From Molossus alvarezi (lineage: Eukaryota > Chordata > Mammalia > Chiroptera > Molossidae): a stretch of 64,000 bases of DNA. This document shows positions 10,131 to 20,208 of this stretch, one piece after another. The notes under the pieces were generated by a model that saw only the letters and a list, made by a program, of their open reading frames with translations, had not been told where the DNA came from and did not search any database. The position numbers and the translations under genes were made by a program. Positions within the stretch are counted from its first letter, which is position 1, and each line of letters begins with the position of its first letter. The stretch lies in NCBI GenBank assembly GCA_037176705.1, contig CM073887.1, forward strand, positions 55,761,001-55,825,000, in the 5' to 3' direction.

Positions 10131-10684
10131 CTCTGTTTTTAACCCTGTGTAATCAAGCTGCCCTCTCCCTTAAAGATTCTGTACAAATAGGAATATGTAA
10201 TCAATCAGAGTCCCTTTTTAAAATAAGAAACCTATTTCCTTCCAACTAGAGAATACATATTACAGGGCAACATATATTTTTATTAGTCAAATTTGCTCCG
10301 ATTCATACAATACGGTGGGACTTTCTGTCACTCTCAGGAATAGCCATTGTCTTTTGCTAATCTCATTTTCTTTCTTTTGACTGTCTTTGGAAGGGACTCT
10401 GGATCTTGGGAAGGTAGTAAACTTTGTACCCTCTTGGGTCCATGAGTTGTTTGAAAATGCCAGAAATATTTACTGTTTGTCTCAGCTGAAACCTGACAAG
10501 ATAGTTGAAAGGAGTTAATAACTTATAATAAAAAATTTGGCCAAATTGGAAGGTAACATCAGAACCTGAAAGAAATTTTTACTTTCCTAGGTTTTGGGTT
10601 TCCCTAGCTATTCATTTAATTTACAACCTTGGCTCCCTGGAACACCTCAAAATGTTTGTTTTCTCTGTTTACAAAAATATTAAA
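10131..10684. other. Unassigned stretch
   Basis: AT-rich 550 bp with no supported gene or repeat. The only features seen are scattered A/T runs. Confidence 0.4.
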
Positions 10685-11165
10685 CTGTCAGAGACTGGGG
10701 GGTACAAAGGGGGTTTTGGCGGTGAGATACCCAAGGTAAAGAAAGCATGCAGAGCTGACATCAGGAGGGATCAACAAACGGCAGCAGCATCTTTATTCTC
10801 AGCAGCAGCAGTGGCTGCCTTAGCAGCAGCTTTATTCAATACCTCTAACAGTTTTTATAGACTTGTGCAACGGGGCTGGGCGGTGCGTGGTGCATGTGTC
10901 CCAGGTTTTGCTGTGTCATGCTTATGTAAGAAAACATGGTCTGTGCCTGCGCAGCCAGTTCTGGGGTCATGTCCTGAACCACGGCCTCTATCAACAATAG
11001 TTCAGGTTGCCAGGTCCCAACCTAAACTAACTTGGCGAATTTGGTATGATAACTTGCATGGAAAGCATTGTGAAATATGTGATGATAAACTTCTATGGGA
11101 AAACAGTGGTTGTAAATTACATGAATAGTTGGGGCTATGGAAACCCAAGATGGCCGATGGGTTCT
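10685..11165 (-). repeat. Putative LTR, minus orientation
   Basis: Read on the minus strand it shows a TATA-like CTATAAAAAC (about 10853-10862) followed within 50 nt by two AATAAA signals, then an end ...CAGTCTCTGACA at 10685. This order of TATA and polyadenylation signals is typical of LTRs. The left-hand limit on the minus strand (about 11165) is a guess and I found no target duplication. Confidence 0.45.
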
Positions 11166-11358
11166 TCAAGGCTTTCATTTTTGGTTTTTACATTCCCTCA
11201 TGCATTTAAGGTGGACTTAGATCAAGAAATTTATGAGCCAACATTATTGAAAGGAAACATCTTACACTATTGCCAAGATTTGATCAAGTTACTTCAAGAA
11301 AATGCCAATTGGTAGCCATTTCCTTTCTCAGCAGCTTCCAGGAGATGAAGAATTTAAA

Positions 11359-11561
11359 TGTGTTTTTATTAATTTTGTTTTTTAAGGGAGAGAGAGATAT
11401 AAACATCGATATGAGAGAGAAACATGGATCCGCCACCTCCTGCACGCCCCCCACCAGGGATGGAGCTTGCAACCCGGGCATGTGCCCTGACTGGAAATCA
11501 ATCCAGGACCTCTCAGTCCATGGGACGATGCTCAATCCACTGAGCCACACTGGCCAGGTGA
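11359..11561 (-). mobile_element. Ves-related SINE
   Basis: Minus-strand SINE flanked by AGATGAAGAATTTAAA (11343-11358) and AGATGAAAAATTTAAA (11562-11577), a 16-bp duplication with one mismatch. Confidence 0.95.
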
Positions 11562-11601
11562 AGATGAAAAATTTAAAGATTATGAATTGACACCTGGAGA
11601 T

Positions 11602-11771
11602 TGTTAGGGTTTGGCCAGTGACGAGGGCTTGTGAAAGAATTCACATCAGAAAGAAGAAAAAAGGGATAAAGTTTATTTTGCGTTCTCATAGTAGGGAAGG
11701 GCCAAGGGCCAGGCTAGCACAGGGCAACTAGATAGGAGGAGTTGCTCTTTTATTGGGGGTTTTAGGGAGTA
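11602..11771 (-). repeat. ERV-B 3' LTR, truncated
   Basis: About 170 bp of the downstream LTR, matching 20209-20350 plus 20621-20653 in the 5' LTR, from TGTTAGGGTTTGG to TTTTAGGGAGT. All upstream LTR sequence (U3) is gone; integrase sequence begins directly at about 11772. Confidence 0.85.
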
Positions 11772-12350
11772 AGTATCTATTAATGTAAGAAGGTATTTAT
11801 ATTTCTTGTGTGTGAGCATGTGAGTAAAATCTAGCTGCCAGTTCTGTCCCTGGAGATGGCCCCTGAGTTGAATGGTAGGGAAAGAGGTGGAAGCCTGAGA
11901 TGCTCCTGAGGGCTAATTTGGCAACAGATGGAACAGTCTTTGGTGATGTGTTTTAGTTTGTTTTCTAAGTTATTGCAAAAGAGAAGCGGTAATAAGAGTT
12001 CCTTGAGGGGTTTGCTTCCAATATGTAGAGAGTTATAAAAATTGTTAAATATTAGAGACTCATGTTGTGTGGGTAGAATGATTTTCCCTTGAAGGGAAAG
12101 CACCTCCAGGTGGCCCCCATTTAAGTGAACTTGGTAATTTCTTCAGTGGTGTAATTATAGGCAAGGTCAGGAAAGAGAAGGCTTGGGTGGCTGGGAAACG
12201 GAAGCTGCAGCCTATTTAGCCTCCTTATCAGCCCGGTTGTTTCCCAAGGCTTCAAAAGACTGTGAGCGTTGGTGCACCTTACTGTGGGCTTGGGTAAATG
12301 AGCTGCCTGTATGAATTGTAAAATGAGCTTTGTATGTTTGATTGATGATC
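11772..12350 (-). pseudogene. ERV-B integrase fragment
   Basis: The minus-strand frame at 12103-11831 shows the zinc-binding N-terminal domain (HITKDCSICCQ, with the C-x2-C). After a frame change near 11850 the start of the catalytic core follows (motif KYKYLLTLIDTYS near 11775-11815, whose Asp matches the first catalytic residue). Reading stops at the junction with the LTR, so the rest of the core, the C-terminal domain and env are absent. Confidence 0.75.
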
Positions 12351-12375
12351 CTGTGTAGGGAGGAGATCAGGTGGT

Positions 12376-12575
12376 GGCATGTGAGTGTACGATGTAATAA
12401 GCATATCTAGAATCAGTGTAGAGGTTGAGTGTCAAATCTTTGCCTAATTGTAGAGCCCTGATAAGGGCTTTAAGTTCAGCCTTTCGGCCAGAGGTGCCTG
12501 GAGGTGAAGGGACACTCTTGACTGTGTGAACTATAGTAACTGTAGAATATTTTGCCCCTCTTAGTCCCCCTAATG
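12376..12575 (-). pseudogene. ERV-B RNase H, C-terminal part
   Basis: Minus-strand frame with PGTSGRKAELKALIRAL and YTDSRYAYYIVHSH, the RNase H region with the catalytic Glu and Asp motifs. It is cut from the N-terminal part (from 15302) by the hAT element. Taken in order on the minus strand, the two halves make one domain with a short loss at the join. Confidence 0.82.
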
Positions 12576-12744
12576 CAAGGGTCATTTGGATATTTATAAT
12601 ATCATTTGTGTGCCATACAAAATTGTCAACTTAAAAATCAGCCTGCTATATTTGGTCAAACATTTAATTAACTCACCCCTAATGTGATGGCTGGAACTGC
12701 TTCTCTTGGGTGAGGCGTGTGATGTTAGCTGGTATTGATGGTGT

Positions 12745-14640
12745 TGCTACTCACTACAGCTTTTTCCAGGTTTTCATCAGTCAGTCTGGAGTGCAGTTGA
12801 CTCTGCAATGGTATGTTTTGAAAAGAACTGCTCCCAGCAGTAAGTTGTTCTGAACACAGAAGCATATTTCAATGCATGTCTCCTCAAAGTGGGAAATTCA
12901 TCATTGCTTATGGACTGTTTATAGAACTCAAGCAGTGGGAGGTTGTTGTAACTGGCTTTCAACTCATCATCGATTTGCAGCTGAATCATTTCATGTTGTA
13001 GGTTATCAGGCACATCAGCTGATTCCACAGTGAACAGTGTAGCAAAGATGTTCATTTCCATTTGTTTACTTTTCACATCCTTGAATCTTTCATTAAATGC
13101 CTCAATTAGTTTCGCACATTAACCAGCATATTTAAGAAGGCTTTTGTCCTTCCAGAGTGGGGAAGTGCACCATGTTATTCCTTTTGAGCTGCATTTTCCA
13201 CAGCCTCAATTTAGCTTCAGATGATTTCATGTTTGAAAGCAGGGAGCTGAGAAGCTGATTGGGGCCCTATAGCTTGATGTTCAGCGCTGAGAGGTACTTG
13301 GTAATGTCCACCATGAACGCTAAATCACACAGTCACTTGCTATCATTGAGTTCCCTGACAGGTTTTCCCTTCATCTCCTTAAACTGCTGGACTTCATCCT
13401 GCAGTTTGTAAAACCTCATGAGCATGTTCCTGCGACTCAGCCACCACACTTCACAGTGATAAACAAGATCACCGTACTCAGTCCAGATCAGTCAGTAACC
13501 CATTCTACTGGCGGCTGTTAAACCCTCTGCTTTTGACAAAATTGATGCATGACACTACTGTTGACATCTGCAATGACTGCATAGAGACTTTCTTGGTGAA
13601 TGATGCAGTGACATATAATTAGATAACTTGGATCAAGACTGAGATGATTCAGTTCTTTCTTGACAAACGCAATTAACCCTTTTTGCGAGCCAACCATGGC
13701 TGGAGTTCCATCTGTAGTAAGGCTACTTAACTTTTCAAATGTTAGCTCAAGTTTTTTCATTGATAAAACAAGTCTATCAGACAAGTCCTCACCTCTTATA
13801 GTGCCATGAATGGCTTCCAGAGTCAGCAGCTCTTCTCACACGTCAAACTCTGCAGTTATCCCATGAACAAAAATGTCTACTTGGGCAGTATTACACCTGT
13901 TGCCTCATCACAAACCAGAGAAAAGAACTGGAAATATCCTGCAGAATCCTTCAGTGGTTTTTCAATATCTTGTGCTAAGTCAGTAATCCAATCTGAGATG
14001 GTTCTCCAAGGCAAACTAACACTCTGAAACAATTTTACTTTGGTGCTAACAACTCCACAACAGCCACAATGCTCTTTCACAAACTCTCCCTCTACATGAG
14101 GCCTCAGCTTCTTTGTAATTAGCTTGCTCACCGCATAACTTGTCTGAATAACGTCTTTGTCACTATGAGGCCTAGTGAAGTGGCTTGTTGTGATTCCAGA
14201 CTCCGCTGGAGAGTATTGATTTTATCCAAATGCATTTGGCCTCCCAATTCATTGAGCTTAGCATGTTTATTTTTTTTTTTTATTGATTTTTCTTTATTGA
14301 TTTTAGAGAGAGAGGAAGGGAGAGGGAGAGATAGAAACACTGATGAGAGAGAACATCAATTGGTCATCTCCTGCATGCCCTTCACTGGGGATTTGGCCCA
14401 CAACCTGGGCATGTGCCCTGACTGGGAATCAAACCAGTGACCTCTTGGTGCATGGGTTGATGCTCAACCACTGAGCCACACTGGCCAGGCGAGTTGCATG
14501 TTTTGAGCTGTAATAATGCTCTAGATTGGCTTTTTTTCATTACTGCTAATGCATTGCCACAGACTAGGTACACAGGTTTGCTTTTGACTTCTACAAAAAA
14601 ATAATCATTGTCACACCATTTAAGTTTTAATAACTATCCA
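12745..14640 (-). pseudogene. hAT transposase (GTF2IRD2/ZBED-like group), inactivated
   Basis: Transposase remnants on the minus strand. A C-x2-C BED-finger piece (VCGNALAVMKKS, near 14530-14575) is followed by the SINE. An RNase H-like core then shows LVCDEATGV (about 13885-13910) and TTDGTPAMVGSQ (about 13690-13725), and a C-terminal leucine-rich region lies at 13076-12777. Several frame changes and stop codons separate the pieces (13076, 13518, 13784, 13877, 14131). It belongs to a different hAT subgroup from the SPIN-like element at 3114-5184: the TIRs differ and the core motif is CDEAT instead of LDEST. I see no intact frame. Confidence 0.82.
14269..14490 (-). mobile_element. Ves-related SINE in the hAT transposase
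   Basis: Minus-strand SINE with duplication GCATGTTT at 14261-14268 and 14496-14503; the junction bases between head and duplication are diverged. Confidence 0.9.
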
Positions 14641-15581
14641 GTATGTGTCGCCAGCGATGTAATTATTTTGCTTTGATTGTTGTTCTAATCCTGCATCTTG
14701 GATTTGGAACATATATCATTGACTCTTGAGTTCTTTTCTTTCTACTGTAATTTCCTTAATCTTCATCTGAGATTCAGTTTTTGCAAGGATTGTTAATTGT
14801 GGATGTGTGGATAAAGGCTGGATTGACGTTATCATCTGTGTTGACAAAGAAGTCAACGACATCGTTGTTAATAATCGGGGGTGAAGTCATCAATGTCATG
14901 AGGAATCATCTCATCACATCTTGTCTCATCATCACCAGATTGCTGTAGTTTTGCCACAGTATAAACACTTTCACAATGTGTACACTCCCAGCCTGCCTGG
15001 TACTGACTGTCCTCTGAGTCCCTGCAATACAGGCAGACGTGCCACGGACAGCCAATGAGAAGCATACTCTGTCCTGTCATGTACTTGTATGTGTCCTGTC
15101 TATCCTGTAATGGATGTTTCTTGCTTGTCCCTCAACATTTACATTATGATTATGATTCACTCAATATAAATTTATGTTGCTATGAAAAAAGCTCCTAGAT
15201 TTATTGAATTTTGAGTCCCACCTGCAATTGCCTTGGCAGGGCCAGACCAAATGATTTCACAGCCCTTATATGGCCCGTGGGGTGGACATTCCACACCCCT
15301 GCCCTGAAGTATAGCTGCTTCCATCTATAAACCAGTCATGGTCTGGAGAGGACAGTGGGGAGTCAGAAAGGTCAGGCCTTACTGTGATGGACTGTTCCAA
15401 CATTTTCAGGCAATTATGTTCGAGATTCTGTGACGGGCCTGGGAGGGGAGGGGCAGGATTAAGTGGTGTGATGCAAGAGAGAAGAGTTATAGAGGGATGG
15501 TTTATAAGTAAATCTGGTAATGAGTGATGTGGCCAGTAGTCAGGAAATGGTAAGCTTTGTTGTTTAAATTTTGATGACTTG

Positions 15582-15695
15582 CCCTGGCCGGTTTGGCTCA
15601 GTGGTTGGAGTGTCGGCCTGTGGACCAGAGAGTCCTGGGTTTGGTTCCTGATAGGGGCACGTACCAAAAAATAAAATAATAAAAAATAAATAAAT
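15582..15695 (+). mobile_element. Short SINE: tRNA head plus AATA-rich tail only
   Basis: 114-bp insertion made of the Ves tRNA-like head (CCCTGGCCGGTTTGGCTCAG) joined directly to an A-rich tail with AAAT repeats; the usual CT-rich body is absent. 16-bp duplication AAATTTTGATGRCTTG at 15566-15581 and 15696-15711. Confidence 0.93.
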
Positions 15696-16431
15696 AAATT
15701 TTGATGGCTTGGTAAGACATATTGACATGAGTAGGTTGTCCATAGGTAAGTTTGTTAGCCTCAGTGATGAGGAGAGCTGGGGCCACTGGGCTCTAAGGCA
15801 AGGAGGCCAGCCTTTGGCTGTGGAATCTAAGTTCTTAGAGAAATAGGCAAAAGACTTGAAGTTAGGGCCATGCTTCTGACCTAGGACTCCAAGGGCAACA
15901 GCTCCTCTCTTGTGTACATAGAGGAGAAATGTTTTATTGAGATTGGGGAGGGCTAAAGCCGGGACTCTGGTGAGTGCCTCCTTAAGTGTAGAAAAAGCTT
16001 GCTAAAGGGGTGACTTCCAGTCTCAAGGTTTGTATTCCAGACCCCCGAGTGCCTCGGCACAGAGGCTTGGCAATGAGCCCACATAGTGGAATCCAAATAT
16101 GAAAGTAACATGTTAGACCCAGGAAGGCCCAGAGCTCTTTCTTAGTGTGTGGGAGCTCCAGAGAGGCAATACGTTTCTTAGTAATAGCTTGTCTGCCTAG
16201 TGACAAAAGGAACTCTAGATATGTAACAGTTGACTGATTTATCTGGGCTTTGCCTGGCGGGACTCAGTATCTGCACTGTGCTAGATGTGTGAGGAGAGTG
16301 ATAGCGTTGGTGAGTGAGGTGTCGCTGTCAGGGCTGCAGAGAAGGCCATCAACATATGAAGGAGTGTGCTGTCAGGGACAAACAGTGTGGCTGGATCCTA
16401 TGGCTGGATCATTAATAATTTGGAGTCTTGG

Positions 16432-16935
16432 TCAGGAAGAATATATGTACCCCCATGTTCATAGCAGCACTATTTACAATAGCTAAGATCTGGAAACAGC
16501 CCAAGTGTCCATCAATAGACGAATGGATAAAAAAGCTGTGGTACATATACACAATGGAGTACTATGCAGTGGTAAGAAAGAAAGATCTCTTATCCTTTGA
16601 GACGACATGGAGGGACCTGGAAAGTATTATCCTAAGTGAAATAAGCCAAGCAGAAAAAGACAAATACCACATGATCTCACTTATATACGGAATATAATGA
16701 ACATAACAGTCTGAGGAATACGGTAGACCCAGAAACATGGAAGTAGGGCACAGACTGACATCCCTCAGAAGAGGGGGTGGGGGTAGGAAGAGATAAACCA
16801 CAGAACTTATATGCATGTATGCATGACCAATGGACATGGACAACTAAGCCAGGGACGGGGCGGGGGTGGGATGGGGAGGGGTGCCAATGGGGTAAAAAAG
16901 GTAAAATATCTGTAACAAAAAAATAAATAAAAAAT
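16432..16935 (+). mobile_element. L1 3' end fragment
   Basis: About 500 bp of L1: the last 89 codons of ORF2 (open 16428-16697, ending LIYGI), the G-rich 3' UTR and an A-rich tail. The 18-bp duplication AATAATTTGGAGTCTTGG is perfect at 16414-16431 and 16936-16953. It matches the L1 end at 1730-2220 closely. Confidence 0.95.
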
Positions 16936-17244
16936 AATAATTTGGAGTCTTGGACCAGACGGTAAGGACCATCTGGCTTCCTAACTGCCAGTATGGGAAT
17001 GTTCCAAGGGGAGTTGGTGGTACTAGGAGACCAGATTGGAGAAATTGAGTAATAAGAGATTTAAGTCCCCAGAGACTTAATTTGATCTAGTTTGAGAGGG
17101 TACTGAGCTCCATGAGGGAAATGAGCACTGTCCTTCAGTGAAATGGAAACAGGTTGTGCATGTTGGGCCCACACCAGAATGCTAGTGTCCCAACCCTCAG
17201 GAGGTACCTGCTGTGAAATTTTGATAGGGGTGAAGGCAGTAAGG

Positions 17245-17446
17245 CAGCGGTTCTCAACCTGTGGTTCGCGACCCCTCACAGGGTCGCCTAAGACCATCAG
17301 AAAACACATATTTCCGATGGTCTTAGGCACAGAGACACCGCTCCTCTATCCGTCTCCAGGAGGTCTGCCCACATGCAGATACACCCACATACAACATGAG
17401 GAACTGTACTAAAGGGTTGCGGCATTAGGAAGGTTGAAAACCACTG
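17245..17446 (+). mobile_element. SPIN-like non-autonomous hAT MITE
   Basis: 202-bp element starting CAGCGGTTCTCAACC and ending GGTTGAAAACCACTG, imperfect inverted ends. An internal palindrome pairs TAAGACCATCAGAAA with TTTCCGATGGTCTTA (about 17290-17326). The right 50 bases nearly equal the right end of the autonomous relic at 5545. Both flanks contain TAAGG, but the 8-bp duplication is imperfect. Family name SPIN is from memory of its termini. Confidence 0.88.
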
Positions 17447-17653
17447 CTAAGGGCATGGGAGGGGCTAGAGACGCTTTCCTAAGAGACCAAGAAAAGAGGC
17501 TTGAGAAGTTAGGAGGAAATAAGGGCCTAATTTGACCATATGGTTCCTCCCTAGGAGGGGAATGGGACAGTTTGGAAGGACTAGGAAGGAATGAGTGAAG
17601 ACCCAATCTTCCATTGAGCAGAGAATTGAGAAGTCCAGGAGGGGGACTGGACC

Positions 17654-17908
17654 TTACCTTCGACCCCAATGATGGAAATAGAGGAGGGGACAGAGGGCTT
17701 GAAGAGCAGAATAAGTGGCCCCCATGTTGATAAGAAAATCGACTTGCTTACCGGCTATGGAGAGAATTACCTGAGGGTCCACCGATTCGATGTTGCGAAG
17801 TAGGGCCTGGTCTGATGCGGGTCTCTGCCAGTCAGACTGAAGAAGGCCAAGATCTGAGTACGGAAGAAACCTGCTCCAGATGGCCAGCTGGTTCCTGAAG
17901 GCAAGCAC
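17654..17908 (-). pseudogene. ERV-B protease fragment
   Basis: The minus-strand frame contains GKQVDFLINMGATYSALQ, lined up with the retroviral aspartic protease active-site strand. The usual D-T-G is N-M-G here, so the catalytic Asp is lost. The upstream frame is not continuous with gag. Confidence 0.7.
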
Positions 17909-17989
17909 GACCTCCTTCCGTGCGGAGAGGGCAATCTAGCTTCCAAGTGCCCCATCTTTTTGCAAAGTGGGCTCGGTCCTGGTAGCATT

Positions 17990-19524
17990 CTTTTCCTGGG
18001 GCATCCCTTTATCCAGTGACCAGGTTGTTTGCAGTAGAAGCAGGACTTCTGCCCTGATGTTGAAGTGAGTTTTTCTTGTTCTCAGGCCCTCAGGTAAGTC
18101 TGCCCCTGGAGAGCCTCACCTAGAGTTATGACTAGCATTTGGAGGGCTTCTTTCTGCTCTTGGGCCGATTTCCAGTCCCTTCTCCTCTGTTCCTCTTTCT
18201 CATCCTCATCTCTGTTATTGAAGACCTTAAATGCCAGGTCGAGGAGTTCTGATTGAGGAGTCTGGGTCCCTTTTCAAACTTTTGCAGCACGCGTCAGATA
18301 TTGGGGTCTGACTGGGCGATAAACTGCATTGCCAGGATGGGCTCGTCCTCCTTGGAGTTAGGGTCTAGGGTGGTATATAGATGCAGGATATCTAAAAGCT
18401 GTGAGAGGAAAAGGGCAGGATTCTCCTTCGGATCTCTTTAACTGGATCACAATTGATGGGCTTGGTGGTAACCCTTTTCATACCCTCAGTAAGGCAAGAG
18501 AGTATATGATCCCACTAACTGTGGTGTAGGGACCCAAGCTGATAATTTCATTTAGGATCTCAACTGGGGGCAGCTGTGGAGCCAGCATTATTGGCTGTCT
18601 AGAATTAAGATCATCTGCATATTCCCTAGCCTTGGTCCAAATACAGTTTCTCTCCTCTGGCGTAGTGCATGTAGAGAAAATGATGTGGGCATCTTTCCAA
18701 GTGAGATCATAGGAGAGGGTGAGATATTAAAATTCTTTAGTAAATTTGGATGGATTGGCTGACAAGCTTCCAAGTTTAACTTCGACCTAGGAAAGATCCC
18801 ACATCAAGAAAATAACATGAACTCGGATGATGCCCTCTATTCCCATGACCTCCCAGAAGGGAATTTGGTTTGCAGAAGGGGAGGGCCCTTAGAAATGTTG
18901 TCTGACTGACTATGGCCAGGGGAAGGAGGAGGCAAAGAGAGAGGAAGAGAAGTATAAGGAGGAGAAGAAGTAGAAGAAGAGAAGGAGGAGGTATCAGGGA
19001 ATTAGGGGAAGTGGCCTACAGGGTAAGATGGAGGTTTTGGTGGTGCAGACACGGGGAGATCATCCAGGTCCAGAGATGATGGACGTAGAAAGTAGGGAGT
19101 GAGGAGCATATGACAGGAGGAATGGAGATCGGGGTGATGAGCAAGTTCAAAGAAAGCCTGAACATAAGGGACCTCAAACCATTTACTGAGGCAGTGACAG
19201 TAAAAATTGAGTTGGAGAATAGTATCATGATTAAGAGAGTCCCTCTGGGGCCAGATCTCTAATTTATACTGTAGCCAGGCCATAATGCAATAGAAAACCA
19301 AGTGTTTTGACTTAAGGTCAGTAAGCCTAGAGCCTTCTGATTCTTTATTTTATTTTAATTTATTTTATTAATTTTTGTTACAGATGTTTCTCCTTTTTCC
19401 CCCTTTGACACCCTCCTCTGATACCCCCACCCCCCATGCACACACCCTGTCCCTGAGCCTTCTGGTTCTTAAGGCGACACCACAAAGGAAAGTCCTTACA
19501 TGGAGTCCACTGAGCATTTCCCAT
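17990..19524 (-). pseudogene. ERV-B gag
   Basis: Gag on the minus strand. The start codon at 19524-19522 opens MGNAQWTP, a myristoylation-type start. The matrix is interrupted after about 20 codons by a 109-bp L1 tail (19346-19454). The linker contains PPSYP (about 19025-19045), reminiscent of the PPxY late-budding motif. Capsid is readable near 18770-18590 in pieces. One CCHC knuckle, C-x2-C-x4-H-x4-C, lies at about 18005-18045 (CFYCKQPGHWIKGC). Numerous frame changes and stops mean it is not functional. Confidence 0.78.
19346..19454 (-). mobile_element. Very short L1 3' tail
   Basis: 109-bp minus-strand fragment of an L1 3' UTR (poly-T, then GTTACAGATGTTTCTCC and a CT/C-rich zone). Duplication GAGCCTTCTGRTTCTT at 19330-19345 and 19455-19470. 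It is inserted in ERV-B gag. Confidence 0.9.
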
Positions 19525-19721
19525 GATGAAAACTGGGGAAAAAAAGAAGGAAGGACTTCTTAGGATGTTAGCATGCTGAGGGACTGGGTTGAGAGGTTAG
19601 TGAGGTTATGAGAGGGAGCATCCACCCCTCCAGATGAAATGGGTCTAAGGTGAGTTCCAGGCATTCCTAGAGATCTGGGTTAGACTAAACTGTAGGTCCA
19701 TACTCAGAATTAAGCATCCTT

Positions 19722-19770
19722 CTCTGAACCACAGGCCGGTACTCTAACTGCTGAGCCAAACCGGCCAGGG
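19722..19770 (-). mobile_element. 49-bp tail-less SINE fragment
   Basis: Only the first ~48 bases of a Ves tRNA-like head are present, on the minus strand, with no CT zone and no A-tail. It is nevertheless flanked by a 17-bp duplication, CAGAATTAAGCATCYTT, at 19705-19721 and 19771-19787. Confidence 0.9.
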
Positions 19771-20190
19771 CAGAATTAAGCATCTTTAAATTCAGAGACT
19801 GGACTGCCTAGGATCTGGCTCGGAAGCAAGCATCCTTGGGCAGGAAACAAGAACAAACCTAGTGGAGAGAAAGCTAAAAGTGTCCTTCGCAGCTGAATCC
19901 CGAAGTGACAGGATCTGGCACTGGGTTTTTCATTTGTCCGAGGACTGAATATAGGAAGACTGCCTGTCATTTTATACTGGAGGCTGCTAGCTTCCCTACG
20001 ATCTGTTAGACTTACTGATTGCTGACTGATAATCAAGTAGAAGGGACACCGAGAAGAGCATTCACAAAATTAAGAAAAGAGAGGAACTGAACTCCTGAGA
20101 CAGGTTTACGAGGTTAACCCTGGTGACCTGCCGCTGCCCACTGCTCCTGTAGTTGCATGTCCCGGAAGCTAGAGGAGAGAAGTTAATGGT

Positions 20191-20205
20191 CCCTGGGGGC
20201 CACCA
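20191..20205 (-). other. ERV-B putative primer binding site
   Basis: On the minus strand, TGGTGGCCCCCAGGG begins three bases after the LTR end ...CTAACA. The first nine bases match the tRNA-Ile type site I remember (TGGTGGCCC); the rest diverge, so the tRNA is uncertain. Confidence 0.5.
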
Positions 20206-20208
20206 AAA

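Larger units (their letters stand above)
12576..15301 (-). mobile_element. hAT transposon inserted in ERV-B RNase H
   Basis: A 2.7-kb element on the minus strand. Its 5' end CAGGGGTGTGG is at 15301, and the opposite end, read inward on the plus strand, starts CAAGGGTCATTTGG at 12576. These are weak inverted ends (6 of the first 7 bases). Flanks CCCTAATG (12568-12575) and CCCTGAAG (15302-15309) agree at 6 of 8 positions, as an aged 8-bp hAT duplication would. The interior codes for a broken hAT transposase and holds one SINE. Confidence 0.8.
15302..17640 (-). pseudogene. ERV-B reverse transcriptase and RNase H N-terminus
   Basis: Minus-strand pol. At 16206-15982 the RT connection region is readable (TKKELWAFLGLTCYFHIWIP and a following AKPL motif). 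At 15667-15310 the tether and RNase H start are readable, with DHDWFIDGSS containing the catalytic Asp. The reading breaks repeatedly. An L1 fragment (16432-16935), a MITE (17245-17446) and a short SINE (15582-15695) interrupt it. I could not find the YxDD core cleanly, and much of the region between 17640 and 16950 is only weakly recognisable. Confidence 0.72.
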
